In this document: positions 1 through 11,200 of the stretch, one piece after another
Layout: each line of letters opens with the position of its first letter
Position numbering within the stretch: position 1 is the stretch's first letter
From: Tolypeutes matacus
Lineage: Eukaryota; Chordata; Mammalia; Cingulata; Chlamyphoridae
NCBI GenBank assembly: GCA_026826555.1
Contig: JAKSZT010054569.1
Span: forward strand, 3,276,258 to 3,340,257
Length of the DNA stretch: 64,000 nucleotides
Reading direction: 5' to 3'
Notes under the pieces: model-generated
What the model saw: the letters and a program-made list of their open reading frames with translations, nothing else
What the model was told of the DNA's origin: nothing
Databases searched by the model: none
Position numbers and translations under genes: made by a program

Positions 1-544
1 CATGGCTGTGTGTGGGGTGACATCAACAAGGCCGTGGGACAGACTGGAGTTCACACCCTCCAGGAAGAAGCAGGAGGCTTCTGGACACCTGGCCAGGGGA
101 AGGATGAGGCCAAGGCCTGCCTGGTGTGCTGGTGGGGTACAGAGCCCAGGAGGAGGGCACTGTGAGCCTCAGGCCTGAGACCCCTCCCCTGACCTCCCCT
201 TGAGGAGCTCACATGCCCGTGGGATTTAAAGACACCTATGCACAAGAATAGGTAGTCTACCTGGAGCCTGGAAGTAATGGGTCTAGAAGGTTTCAAAGAG
301 ATGAGATATTTGAGGCGGGTCAAAAAGGTGCAGAGGGGCTTTTCCTAGGCAGAGATGGACAAAGCCAGGTGGGGAGCTAAGGAGGTGTGAGGGGGCTGCA
401 GGGAAAGCAACCGTGAACTTTGCATGTTTCCCAGGTGAACCTCTCTGTATGAGACAGTCAGATCCTTTTTCACTTCTGAACAGGCAATTGAGCATAGCCA
501 GATTTTTATAATAAATGTGGAACTGAAACGTCCAAGAGAGCCCT
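1..544. other. Unique sequence, no gene seen
   Basis: No coding exon, RNA gene or recognisable repeat is visible here. The short open frames on either strand have no recognisable domains. Confidence 0.5.
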
Positions 545-745
545 GGAATTGGGGTTAGAAGACATAGGTTCAAAACACAGCTTTACCCCTTGCTAGGTGA
601 GAGACCCTGGCCAAATTAGTTAAACCCTCCGAGCTCTGTTGTCCTCCTGTGAAAAGAGGGTAGTGACATGTTCCTCAGAGGATTATTTTGAGGATTGAGT
701 AAAATAATGCAAGGGAAATAGTCTGAACATTGATATGCTCAAATT
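545..745 (+). repeat. MIR SINE, sense
   Basis: Degenerate MIR. The core 'ccttgctaggtgagagaccctg' region, the 'cctgtgaaaagaggg' segment and the trailing 'gaggattgagtaaaataatg' follow the MIR consensus in the same order and spacing. Confidence 0.7.
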
Positions 746-1079
746 AATAGCTTCCTCCCTTCTGGGTAGGTCAGGCAGTTTTGTCTGACAGAATGACCAT
801 CACTGGGGCCAGTGCCTGCTCTTCCTGCCAGGGATGGGACGACAGAGTCACCTAATGCCTTTATGGATGGGAAAGGCATCCCACAGATACCAGAAATGGC
901 TTGTTTGTTTTCTCAGTTGTATTTTCCTCCTCATTCTATCCCCCACCCCCTGCTCAGGGGAAAACACTGGGAGAGATTCTGCTCTGTCCTTTTGCACATT
1001 TGTCCCTCTCAATTTTGCCATTTGGAGACTGCACGCTTCTAAAGAGAAGGGGGTCCCTCGATCAGGATGGGCACTAGGA

Positions 1080-1112
<33 letters not shown>

Positions 1113-1304
1113 TCTCGACCCCAAGTGTGAACCATTGTCTCTGGCTTTCTGGGATCAGGGCCAGCAGCCCTCTGTCCCTGGACACTTGTCCCCGTAAGTC
1201 TCCCTTGACCAGTCTTGTTGCTGCTCCTGACAGCCCAGCCCAGAGAGCTCTTCAAAGACCCACCTGAGCGACATCCCAGTGGAGTTCAGAGTGTGGGGGT
1301 TTGG
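746..1304. other. Unique sequence with a (CA)n microsatellite
   Basis: The only structure seen is a dinucleotide run. Open frames across it (135 aa on the minus strand, 98 aa on the plus strand) read through the CA repeat and are artefacts of it. Confidence 0.5.
1086..1112. repeat. (CA)n microsatellite
   Basis: About 13 uninterrupted CA units, preceded by one imperfect unit. Confidence 0.97.
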
Positions 1305-1309
1305 GGCAA

Positions 1310-1975
1310 GAGAGAAACTGGGTTCAAGTCCAGGCTCTGCTATTTAACTCCTAAGCCTCGATCTCTTTCTCTGAAAAATGCTGTAAAGATAGTACACACC
1401 CCTTAGGGTAGGGGTTCTTAACCTTTTTTGTTCCACAGACCCCTTTGCCAGTCAGGTGAAAACCATGGACCCCTTCTCAGAATGTAGCAGCAGATAGTTT
1501 TATGACACTCAACATTGGCATGTCATTAAATTAAAATTTAAGATTATTCAAAATTACGTTTTTACATCTTTCCCATAATTTCAATACCTGATAATACGGT
1601 TCAACATCTGTTCAAACAGTCATTTTTGGCAAACATTTAGAAATTCAAGTTTTCCCACAGCCTCATAAAACCATCCTTACCAACATTTTTGCAGGCAGTT
1701 ATCCACTGCACTCAGAACATGCTACATCAAAATAAAAATCATACTAAGTCCACACTATTCTGTAGATTATTTAATAAATATATCACACCTACACTGACAC
1801 GTCCCCACAAGAATAACGTTTTTTTGAATTTTCAATTCAAGCTCACAGCCCCCCTGAAATCTTTCCATGGACACCTTGGGGGTCCATGGATCCCTGGTTA
1901 AGAACCCCTGCCCTAGGGATTGTTTCAAGCATCAAATAAGATGGTTGTTAATGACTCAGCACAGTGCAGGACTAC
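1310..1975 (+). repeat. MIR SINE split by a hAT MITE
   Basis: The left half (about 1310-1400) carries the MIR segments 'ggttcaagtccaggctctgc' and 'cctcgatctctttctctg'. The right half (about 1919-1975) resumes with 'caagcatcaaataagatgg' and 'gcacagtgcagg'. The two halves join in consensus order once the 502-bp insert and one target duplication are removed, so the MIR is older than the insert. Confidence 0.65.
1409..1910. mobile_element. hAT-type non-autonomous DNA transposon (MITE)
   Basis: The ends form an imperfect terminal inverted repeat: 'aggggttcttaacc' at the left and 'ggttaagaacccct' at the right. Flanking bases 1401-1408 (ccttaggg) and 1911-1918 (ccctaggg) match at 7 of 8 positions, the 8-bp target duplication expected of hAT elements. 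The interior is A/T-rich and non-coding. I recognise the type but cannot give the family name with certainty. Confidence 0.85.
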
Positions 1976-2007
1976 CATTAACTAGTTTAAAAAGACAGGA
2001 TTAAAGG

Positions 2008-2094
2008 AATAGATATAGCTCAAGTGGTTGAGCGTCTGCCTCCCATGTATGAGGTCCCGGCTTCCATCTCCGGTACCTCCTAAAGAAAAAAAAG
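2008..2094 (+). mobile_element. DAS-type tRNA-derived SINE
   Basis: A tRNA-like head carries an A-box-like 'tagctcaagtggttgagcg' and a B-box-like 'ggcttccatctcc', followed by a short A-rich tail. It matches the head of the other DAS SINEs in this window. It is a diagnostic xenarthran marker. Confidence 0.8.
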
Positions 2095-3014
2095 AAGTGA
2101 AAGTTATTTAGAAAGATGAAATGGTCAGAAAGCACTTGCACTCTGCCACGATTTCCGGTGACTGGGTCACAGGGACCAATCCACAGCTCGCTGTGGTCTG
2201 ATGTAGGGTTGCTTGTTGCTGGTAAAAGAGCCTCTTCGGGAGGCAGAGCCTGAAATTCCAGCCCTTAAAGAGATGTCTCTAGGGGCTCTCTGATAAAACA
2301 GAGCTGTGATGTTAAATCATTAACATCTTGGCTCAAAATATTTTCTCATCTCACTGGGCCCTGAATGAATGAAGCACAGGACACATATATTTTCACAGGG
2401 AGGTAAGGAAGGAGGGAGGGGAAGGTCTGAGGTCAGAGCAAAAACGCTGCATACCAGCACCTGCAGACAGGTAGAGGCCCTGGCTGAGAAAAGCCCACTT
2501 TCCGATGTTGTGCACACAATTCAGTCCATTCCCCAGTTTCCCCCACTTTGTTCATTCATTGGCTTTTGCCAATTTCACCGATGGCAAGGGCAGCTAGTAT
2601 TTACACAGTCCCTGCCGTGTGCCTGCCAAACACTGCTGTGGGCTGAGCAGGGCTGAGGGGACCCCTGCCCTCGGGACTCTTGCCCTCAAGGGGTGTCCAG
2701 TCTGCTGGAGCCACACTCCCCTCTCTGCCTGTCTCTCACACTCTGATCTTGCTGTCACTTATGCTTGGATTTGGCAGTGGGGTTGTAGCCATTGAGTTCT
2801 GCTCTTAACTCGTCCTCGTTCTACTTGTTTTCAGCCTCAGCTGTTGACACTGCCACTTACCAACCTGCTTTTCAGGGTAGCCCTTCCCTTACTTGTTTGT
2901 GGAAGTTTCTAGAAGTTTTTACCTCCTTGTTTGTTCAAATGCCCGCCTCCTTATGTTTATCCATAGGAGGTCTGCTGCACCCTCAGATAACTTACTGCTT
3001 CCTTTCCCTTTGCA
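2095..3014. other. Unique sequence, no gene seen
   Basis: Holds a purine-rich patch (about 2395-2425) and a possible very old repeat near 2540-2650 that I cannot assign. No splice-flanked open frame was noticed. Confidence 0.4.
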
Positions 3015-3019
3015 GCACC

Positions 3020-3461
3020 TGCTAAAGCCAGCTCTGACCAGTTCTAATCACTGAGCATGCTAAGCCTCCATTTTAAGACCAAGCATGATTTGCAATAGAG
3101 CGTGCTCCATTTAACCCCACCTTTCCCCAACCCGAATTGGCCCATGTCATCTCACCCCATCCTTAGCCACTCCCTTAAGCCTGCCTTCCCCAGGTATAAA
3201 ACCCCAACTCCCATTTTATTCAGGGAGACTGATCTGAGGCTTGTCTTCCTTCTCCTTGCTGGATGACTCACAATAAACTCTCGAAATCCTGGAGACTCTG
3301 TAACGGCTTCTGTGTGCACAGGGCAAACAAGCCCTCTTGAGTGGTAACGCTATTTCCTGGTCCCTCCTCCTGTTCCCTCTGCTCCCCTTCCTTTTTCGGG
3401 GTGGACCCATGGTGCCTGCTGTACACCTGGCCCAGCCGACCCTGATGGCACCGTTTGCTCA
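3020..3461 (+). mobile_element. Solo LTR of an endogenous retrovirus
   Basis: A 442-bp unit begins TG (tgctaaagcc) and ends CA (gtttgctca). It is bounded by a perfect 5-bp direct repeat, gcacc, at 3015-3019 and 3462-3466. Inside, in the order expected of U3-R-U5, are a TATA box (tataaa, 3195-3200) and a poly(A) signal (aataaa, 3272-3277) followed by a pyrimidine-rich U5-like tail. No internal retroviral coding sequence flanks it, so it is a solo LTR. The U3-R-U5 order resembles class I (gammaretrovirus-like) LTRs, which is an inference. Confidence 0.7.
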
Positions 3462-3466
3462 GCACC

Positions 3467-4155
3467 CCATCAGGGCACCTTATCCATGATGTGCAATTCT
3501 ATTTTCTGACCTGGTCCCCCAGCCTCCCACTCTGCCTGCTGAAGGTAGCTCCCAGTTTGTTCTTTGGATTTCACCAGTGTGTTTGTTCTCCCGGTTCTGC
3601 CCCTGAATCCATAAGGCGGTTAGTGACAGGCAGTCATTGACCTGCCCGGCTCTGGGAGGACGGAGTCGCCTGAAGCTGGCTAAAGGAGGGCAGAATGAGC
3701 CGCACACGCTTTCTCTGCTCTTAGGATCTTTGGATGAGTGCCAGCCACACCAAGTGACTGTTAAATGGCCATGGTGCTCCCAAAGGAGGGACTCCTGGCT
3801 GATTTCTCTCTTAGATGGTGCAGCTTGGGTCAAGATGATGATTCCACTTCATAGAGGGGCGTCTGTCTGTTTTGGTCATCAGACACAGCTCTCCGCAGCT
3901 TTCTCTTCATCTATCACTTTTACTCTTTTTACTCTTTCCTAGAAAAGAGTAGAAAAGAATGAAATTGAACATTTGAAAATCTTCTAACAAAAGGAATGGG
4001 GGTCAGTGCTTTTTAAGTCAACTGTATCTCCTTTCAGAACATGTGGTACTGAATGCAGTGAATGTATCTTTCTGTTCATTTCTCTACAGTGATATGTAGC
4101 GAAGGGGTGGGAAAGTGGGGGAGGAAGGGCGCTGGAACCTAACTTTGGCTGTGTG
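3467..4155. other. Unique sequence, no gene seen
   Basis: No repeat or exon recognised. The 117-aa minus-strand and 101-aa plus-strand open frames overlap each other and show no domain. Confidence 0.4.
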
Positions 4156-4159
4156 CCTC

Positions 4160-4330
4160 TGCATATTTAGGTAGGTAGTAACTAATTTAAGGTTCACAAC
4201 AATCCCCACCATTAGGTACTATTATCTCATTTTATAGACGAGGACTTTGAGACAGAAACTTCACAAGACTTGGCCAAGGTCACACAGCTAGAAAAGGTGG
4301 GGCTGGGAGCTAGGACTGGAACCTGTATGT
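4160..4330 (-). repeat. MIR SINE, antisense
   Basis: 'aggtactattatctcatttt' followed by 'ggccaaggtcacacagctag' is the reverse complement of the MIR core in consensus order. Confidence 0.85.
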
Positions 4331-5715
4331 TCCTGCAGGTGCCTGATACAGACGGAATAATAACACTGCGAATGTGTGTTAGAAATCAGCTAGGAATGTA
4401 ACTAAATTTGGAGGGCAAAACACTGAGGGTACATTCTCTCTCTGTCAGAACAAGTGCTGGCATGGACTTTCAGAAGCCTTGATTTCTTTCTAAACAGGGG
4501 CTTACAAGTAAAAGGGAACTACGGTTTTAGCTGGAGGTTGCTGCCTGCAAATCTTGTTTTAGACAGAGTGCCTTGCATTAATTAACATTTTCAGTGCTCT
4601 TTGAGATCTTAAGATGGATACCAGCCACATCTTAAGGGACAAAGTTAAGAGGTGTCATAGGTGTGGCAAGTATGACCGGGAGACTGCCCTAACAGGAGGG
4701 AAATATTCCAGAGACATCACCAGGGCTTGGCTGACACGTGTGTGTGTGTGGGGTGGGGTAGCAATGACCTGCCTGGAGAGGCTTCCCAGGGAAGGCGCCG
4801 TGCTCGGAAAGCAAGCGTCCTCCCTTTGGAGAGGCATCAAGTCAAATTCCACGGGGCAATTTCAGTGCTTGGACAGACGCCTCTGAACCTTACTAAGAAG
4901 CACGTGCTCTTGGGAAGAATTAGTCATTACCTGTCACTTTTACCTGAGTGGGAAGGGATTGTGGATTCTGTCCAGAGATCAGCTTTGATTAGAGAGGGAG
5001 AAAACCCAAGGATCCAGTGTCAGGGGCTGAGCAGAGGACAACCACAGCAGGCTGGGGTACAAAAAGAGAGAAGCCGAAGACCAGCTCTGCCCAGTCCCTC
5101 ATTTTGCTTGGGTCCATCCTTGGCACAAGCCAGTGCTTTTGCTCCCAGCTAGAAGGTGCAGGGACAGGCACAGATCTAGGCATACACTGCAGCTGGAATT
5201 GGAATCTGGGGAATGGATGGAAATTCCAGGGAAAGGAAACAAAAGAACAAAGAGTAAAAAAAAAGGCAGAAAGGTATTTCAGAAATGGAGGTCTGATGGT
5301 TTCCAAGGGCAAGGGATGAAGCCAGGGAGCCAGCAGAAAGCAGCAAGAGAGCCATGTGAGGGCAAAGGAGATTTAGAACCATGCGACGTCTTTCTGATCG
5401 TCTGTGACAAGCTAGCTCTGGGTTGGCGTTTTCCCCGGGAAACCAGGTCACATGGCCAGCAGGTGGGACCTGGGATCCAGGTGTTGTGACTCCTCCCACC
5501 AGCCCACTACTGCACCCCCCCATGCACTGCTATCAGGACACAGGAAACCAAGAGGGGTGAGAGGTGATGCGGTGGCCAGCGCTCAGTTCTCGTGTGACCT
5601 TAGACCTTTGACCTCCTTCAGCTCATCTTCCCCCATCATAGAAGAGGGTGATACTTTGTGGAAGCCATTATTTGCACACATGGAACACGAAAGAAAAGAT
5701 GAAGAGAATGATGAA
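4331..5715. other. Unique sequence, no gene seen
   Basis: Contains a few weakly MIR-like words near 5580-5650. Overlapping 100-140 aa frames on both strands lack start context, domains or splice-like boundaries. Confidence 0.4.
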
Positions 5716-5717
5716 AA

Positions 5718-5908
5718 TAATAATACATTTATTTCATCATCACCATGCCCTGGACGCTGTTCTAAGCACTTCCCATAAATGAACTTCTTTAACCCTTACA
5801 GCAGCTCTAGTAGGTAGGGATTATTATGATCCCATTTTACAGAGGAGAAAACCAATGCACAGGGAGGTTAAGGAACTTTGGCAAGGTTTGGAGCTAGTGA
5901 GTAGGAAA
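5718..5908 (-). repeat. MIR SINE, antisense
   Basis: 'cgctgttctaagcacttccc', 'cccattttacagaggagaaa' and 'gcaaggtttggagctagtga' follow the reverse MIR consensus. Confidence 0.85.
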
Positions 5909-7435
5909 GTTATATTCAGTAAGAGGAGGCTGGGGTCAGAGTGGGGTGGAGAGGTTTGCAAGGACTGAGGAAAAGCTGGCCTCGTGTCCCCACCATGCCG
6001 CATGCACCTTCGCTCCGCGGGGAGCTCAGCACGGAACGCTGACCACGATCCACCTCCTCTCGTGGGCCTTCCCTGCCTTGGTCATTTTCCAGCTTGATTT
6101 ACTCGTGCTGCCCTTGTGACTCCGTCCACCTCTCACGCCAAGCTTTATCTTCTTGGGTGGGTGCTGACCCCCTCATCCCTCACCAATCCCCACCCCACAT
6201 GCCCACGACCCCCAGCGTCCCGCCTCTCACTCTTCACCCCCCACCCCCGCTCCTGTCCTCCCTTCTCAGTCTGCTCCTGGGAGGCGGCTTGCAGCCTCTT
6301 TAGCTCCCCATACCCTGGCCTCTGGGAGTGCCTGGCCCAGTGGGCCCCGGCAGAGGCTGTAGGCTTGTCTGCGTGTTAGAGAAGAAGGCTGACCTTTAGG
6401 ATGCCTCTGTCTCTAAGCAACTGTTCGAAAGCAAACATGCAGAGCTTGCATGCGCCAGGCCTAGTTTGGGGGAAGTGGAGTTGAAGGGACAGGTGCCCAC
6501 AGGCTCCTGGACACAGCCGTTCTCCCCCCCCCCGATGCCAGGAGCACAAGGTCATGTGGCTTCCCACTTGAATTCCAGGGACAAAACCGTCAACACAAGT
6601 TTGGAAAGTCAATTGACCCTCACCACTGGTCTTCTGGCTGCAGGGCAAAGCTTCCCACTCCCCATCACCTGAATTTATTTAGGAAGTGACAGGTGTGGTA
6701 GCCTAGTCATTTGATAATGGAAAAAAAAAATGCTTAAAAGCCACATTGGCTACACAAGGCAAACCTGGACTAGTAGAGATCCAGAGACCCTCAGCCCTCT
6801 GCAGCCTGAAAACAGGTTGAAAGAGTGCTGGAGATCCTGACCAGCAGAGCAGATGCGGCGATACCAGTGGGCGGCCCGGAGCAGGGGACCAGCAGGAGGT
6901 GGAGGTGTGACAGACCAGGTGCACGGGCCCAGGCTTTGGGACCCGCGGGCTGCCTCGCCACCGCAGCCTTCGGCTCACGGTTCCGTCCTGGCTCAGCATT
7001 TGGCTGTTTTGCGGCACCTCAGGCTCAGCCCAGGCCCTGGAGCCTCCTCTCCCTGCTGCCCTGCTGTGTGGTCTGAAGCTCCGTGGGCCCTTCCCGGAGC
7101 AGAGCAGCCCACAGGACCTGGGCGAGGGGGCCACGTGTCTGGCGAGGCTCACCCCCCAAAGTGCGTTTCCATGCTGGTTGTTCCATTCCCCTGTAGCTTA
7201 GGAATGAGCCCCTGACAAGAGAGTTATAGGAAAAATGCTCAACTTTTTCCAAGCAGGTTTTGTCCTCCCTCCCTCCCTTCTGCCCTTCCTTCTGCAAATA
7301 ATTAAACCTGGAGTAGAACCAGGTCCTTGTGGGTTCTTCGCAGGGACTCTGAGTTCGCCTTCTCTAGCACGGGCACCTGCAGTAGATTTCTTCATGGTCT
7401 TCCAGCCTCTGGCCTCACCTCCAGTTCCTTCTCCC
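5909..7435. other. Moderately GC-rich unique sequence
   Basis: No exon or repeat was identified. The minus-strand 149-aa frame (6703-7152) and the overlapping plus-strand frames (6825-7215) run through GC-rich DNA and show no recognisable domain. Confidence 0.4.
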
Positions 7436-7439
7436 TCCT

Positions 7440-7905
7440 TTAGCCAGAACGAGCTTTCTAAACCTCAGCTCTGATAAGCTTCCTCTCTTGCTTAAAACCT
7501 TTCCACAGCTCCCCAAATAAATATCCTTGCATGGCCCTCCAACGACCAGCTCTGCTTACCTGAAGTCTCCCCATGCTTGCCTATGGTGTCACACCCTCTG
7601 TCCCACGGGGTTACGAGTCTTTCCTCCATGCCTTTGTGTATACTGTTCCTTCCGCCTGGAACACCTCTCTTTGCTTTGCTGTGAGACGTCCTCCAAGGTT
7701 CAGTTTAAACACAGGTTCCTCTGTGAGGCCTTCCTTGACCACCCTCAGGTGGGACTGACCATTCCTTCTGTGCTACCATGGTCCGTACCTACTTCTGTGG
7801 TTGGACATAGCGACTTGTACTGCAAACGTCTGAGGGTGAGAACTCCTTGGGGCCAGCGGGTGTTCTCCATCCTCTAGTACCTCCCAGAGCCCAGCCATAG
7901 AGGGT
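7440..7905 (+). mobile_element. L2 LINE 3' fragment
   Basis: Matches the L2 3' region in order: 'cttgcttaaaacctttccac', 'tggccctccaacgaccagctc', 'ctgttccttccgcctggaac' and 'gtgaggccttccttgaccac'. It is an ancient, heavily diverged, non-coding fragment. Confidence 0.85.
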
Positions 7906-8518
7906 GAGCAAGTGAGGGAGGGAGGGGGACTATAAGAGAGAATCAAGCGTTTCTGAATAAACCCAAAACCCAAGGAGGAGGAAGTCCAGAGCGAGGCCTG
8001 GCCACCGGGGTCAAAGGTGGCCTCTGGAGACCTGATACAGGCTCTTGATATGAGAAAATGCAAAGCCAAACCAGCCGAGCCCGTTTCCTCCCATTCCTCT
8101 TCTATGCCCATTTCTTGCTCTGCTCCAAATTGCCAGGAGGTCAGCCCAGGCAGACTCTGTGTCAGCAGCTCCCGCAGGGAGGGAGGGAGAAGCCAGGGAT
8201 TTCTCCTTATCTCCTCCAGCCTCAGCTGGCATTTCTTCTTTTTGGGATTCCTGGTTCCCGCCAGCTACGCCTGCTACGATTCCAGCTTCGGGCAGGTGGC
8301 CTGGCCCCGGAGCTCAGGTAGCATGCCTCTCCTTCTCTTTCCCTCCAGGCCTTGAGGGTGGGAGCCGCTTCCGGCTGCTCTGCATTGCCTCACCATCCCC
8401 TAGTTGAGTTTTTAGCTCCTGCAGGATCTGTGTAGCTAACTGCCTGCATTAAGCCCCCCTGTTGTAAATCTTTAGAGTGGTTTCTGTTTTCCTGGTTGGA
8501 CCCTAACACACCAGTTCA
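7906..8518. other. Unique sequence with a possible LTR-like tail
   Basis: Bases 8400-8512 ('gctaactgcctgcattaag', then 'gtggtttctgttttcctgg') read like the 3' end of an old mammalian LTR. I could not find the other end or a target duplication, so this is only noted. Confidence 0.35.
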
Positions 8519-8551
8519 GTTTAGTGACCCCACTCGAAGGGGTCACTAAAC
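8519..8551. repeat. Perfect 13-bp inverted repeat (hairpin)
   Basis: The left arm 8519-8531 (gtttagtgacccc) and right arm 8539-8551 (ggggtcactaaac) are exactly complementary and separated by a 7-base loop, actcgaa. Read on the minus strand the loop is ttcgagt, which fits the TTCRANY pattern of a tRNA T-loop, but the stem is far longer than a T-stem and no other tRNA parts are present. Confidence 0.9.
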
Positions 8552-8924
8552 AGCAACATTGTTTTTTTGTTTTGTTTTTTTAACTTTGGAAGCGGTAGTG
8601 ATTTTTTTCTTTTTTCTTTTTGGTGTTTTTCTAGTTGATTATGGGATAAGGTATGCGTGGTATGTAAGTTTTAAACCAGAAGGGGAGAGTTGGGTACGTT
8701 TGTGCCTGCCAGGCCACATTGCCACAGGGTTTGCTTTCCCAGGCCCCACTGTGCAAGTTTTGCATAGATGGGGGTTTGGCCCTCGGCCCTTGAGTCCCCA
8801 TGGGAACCCCAACATAAGAGAGGAGGTCTAGAGAAGCAGGCTGGGGAAAGGAAGAGAGGCCGAGAGGCATGAAGAAGGAAGAAAGGAGATAGGAAAGAGG
8901 GAAGACAGAACGGAACAGGTGTAT

Positions 8925-8985
8925 CTGTGTTTAGCACAGTTCTGCACATAGTAGGAACGCGATCAATATTTGTTGAATGAATGAA
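8925..8985 (+). repeat. MIR/L2-type 3' tail
   Basis: 'cacatagtaggaacgcgatc' followed by 'aatatttgttgaatgaatga' is the common 3' end shared by MIR and L2. Confidence 0.7.
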
Positions 8986-9030
8986 AGATTAGAGAGAGAA
9001 GCAGGACCAAGTGGAGTGAGGGAGCAGTTC

Positions 9031-9068
9031 TGACAAAGATTAAGTGGGCCTCTTCCTTTGTCTCCATC
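9031..9068 (+). repeat. Donor copy of a 38-bp duplicated segment
   Basis: All 38 bases are identical to 10165-10202, which lies inside an L1. This copy sits in otherwise unique DNA and is probably the source. Confidence 0.95.
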
Positions 9069-9860
9069 CCCCCAATGGCATCAACCCACAGGCTTACCTA
9101 GGACAACCACCTCCTGTTTCCTGGCTTCATGTTGCTTTAGGTGACACTTTCAAAGCCATAATCTCCATTGCTTGAGCCAAAAATGCTTTAATGGCTCCTA
9201 TCAATTCTGTTTGGTACTTCTGAGCCTCATCTTCTACTATGTGCTTTCAAACCTGGGCTCTTCACATTGACCCCCCCTCCTGGGACATCTGGGCCAACAT
9301 GGGTAACTTAGAAAGCATGGTCCTGCCTCCATGCTGCTCTTCAGACCTCTATTTTGGCTCTGTCTTCGTTTCTTTAAGGATCTATGGTGATTCCAGACAG
9401 GGGGTGAGGAATAGACTTTGCCTAGCTGGCCTCTACCACAGACCTCAGATCTGGCCAGTGATCCCACCCCTCACCATCCCCTTTCCCCTAAACTCCTTTT
9501 GGGTCTTATAGGATCTGGGACAGTGGCCTCTCTCCAGCAGCCTGGGGGTCACTCACAGCCATTCTCACCCTCTGGGTTTCTAAGAGAATAAGGGGAGATG
9601 GAGCCAGGCTCTTAGCGCCAAGGTTTGGTGGAGCAAAGCCAGGCGGGCAGCTCGTGAAATGGCCTCGCCCCCAGGCAGGCTTGGTTTATGGTCAGAGAGG
9701 TCTGGTGATGCCTGCTGCCGAGCTGAGTATGCCAAGACTGCACAGGAAACCAGGCAGGGATCCTTTTGTTGACTTTGCTGGGAGAGCTAGAGGCCACCTA
9801 CTTCAACCTCACCACTCCAATTCAATCCAATTCACATGTACAGGTGCACATAGTGTGGCC
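9069..9860. other. Unique sequence, no gene seen
   Basis: No repeat, exon or RNA gene was recognised. Short frames on both strands have no domains. Confidence 0.4.
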
Positions 9861-9864
9861 TGGC

Positions 9865-10018
9865 GGCAACACCTTACACACACCTGGGACTGAATCCCTG
9901 CTCTGTTACTTACTAGCTATGCCGTCTTGGGAAATTGCTTAACCACTCATTTCCTCATCTGTAAAATGGAATAATAAATGGCCCCCTTAGAGAGCTGCAA
10001 GTATTTTATATATGCTAC
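9865..10018 (+). repeat. MIR SINE, sense
   Basis: 'gctctgttacttactagcta', 'ttgcttaaccactcatttcc' and 'catctgtaaaatggaataat' match the MIR core closely. Confidence 0.9.
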
Positions 10019-10164
10019 AGCTTCAATGAAAGGACCGAGGGTGGGTCAACATAAGAGAATCAATTAATGTCATACACCACATTAATAGAATGAAGGGGAA
10101 AAAACCACACGATCATCTCAATGGACACATAAAATATTTGACAAAATACAGCACCCCTTCTTGA

Positions 10165-10202
10165 TGACAAAGATTAAGTGGGCCTCTTCCTTTGTCTCCA
10201 TC
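10165..10202 (+). repeat. 38-bp templated patch inside the L1
   Basis: Identical to 9031-9068. At this point the second L1 in the window (about 41880-41895) has a few A-rich bases instead. The patch is therefore an addition to this copy, with loss of about six bases, and not part of the L1 family sequence. Confidence 0.93.
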
Positions 10203-11090
10203 TATTAGAGAACTTGGAATAGAAGGAAACTTCCTCAGCATGATAAAGGGTACATATGAGAGCCCCCCTCACAAACCTCACACTCAACGGTGAAAGACTG
10301 AAAGCCTTGCCTCTAAAATCAGGAACAAGACAAGGATGTCCATTGTCACCACTGTTATTCAACATTGTACTAGAAGCTCCAGTATACAATTTAGGCAAGA
10401 AAAAGAAATAAAAACACCAGAATTCAAAAGAAGAAGTTAAACTTTCTGTATTTGCAGATGACTTGATCCTATATACAGAAAATCCTGAAAAATCCACAAC
10501 AAACCTGCTAGAGCTAATAAACAAATTCAGCAAAGTGGTGGGGTCCAAGATCAACACTCAAAAATCGGCAGTGTTTCTATACACTAGTAATAGACAATCT
10601 GAAGAGGAAATCAGGAAAGATTCTATTAACAATAGCAATAAAAAAATTAAATATCTAGGAATAAATTTACCCAAGGATCTAAAGGATTTGTATACAGAAA
10701 ACTACAAAGCATTGCTGAAAGAAGTCAAAGAAGACCTAAATAAATAGAAGGGCATTCCACAAGCAAGGATTGGAAGACTAAATACCATTAAGATGTCAAT
10801 TCTACCCAAAGCAATTTACAGATTCAACTCAATCCCAATGAAAATTCCAACAGCCTTCTTTGCAGAAATGGAAGAGCCAATCATCAGATTTATCTGGAGG
10901 AGAAAGGGACCCCAAATAGCAAAACCATCTTGAAAAAGAACAAAGTTGGAGGACTCATACTTCCTGATTTTAAAGCTTATTACAAAGCCACAGTAATTAA
11001 ACAGCATGGCGCTGGCACAAGGACAGAAATAAACACCAATGGTATCAAATGAGAGCTCAGAAATCAACCCTCAAATTTATGGCCAATTGA

Positions 11091-11135
11091 CTTTTTTTTC
11101 TTTGTTTTTTATCTTTTTGTTGTTGTGGTTTTTTG

Positions 11136-11167
<32 letters not shown>

Positions 11168-11187
11168 CTTATTCTTTTTTTGTGTGT
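11091..11187 (-). repeat. T-rich insert, probably a SINE or L1 tail remnant
   Basis: About 97 bp of almost pure T-rich sequence, with a long T run at about 11139-11167, lie between the first two target copies. This looks like an antisense poly(A) tail with little or no body, as expected of a severely truncated retrotransposon. The element type is an inference. Confidence 0.6.
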
Positions 11188-11200
11188 GGCCAATTGATTT

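Noticed and set aside
848..1255. 135-aa minus-strand frame with a Cys-Val repeat
   Set aside because: It is the translated CA microsatellite.
2008..2094. tRNA-like sequence as a tRNA gene
   Set aside because: The head lacks a foldable acceptor stem, is followed by an A-rich tail and recurs as a dispersed repeat, so it is a SINE.
8400..8518. Possible LTR end followed by the hairpin as a primer-binding site
   Set aside because: No matching left LTR end or target duplication was found, and the hairpin does not fit a primer-binding site.
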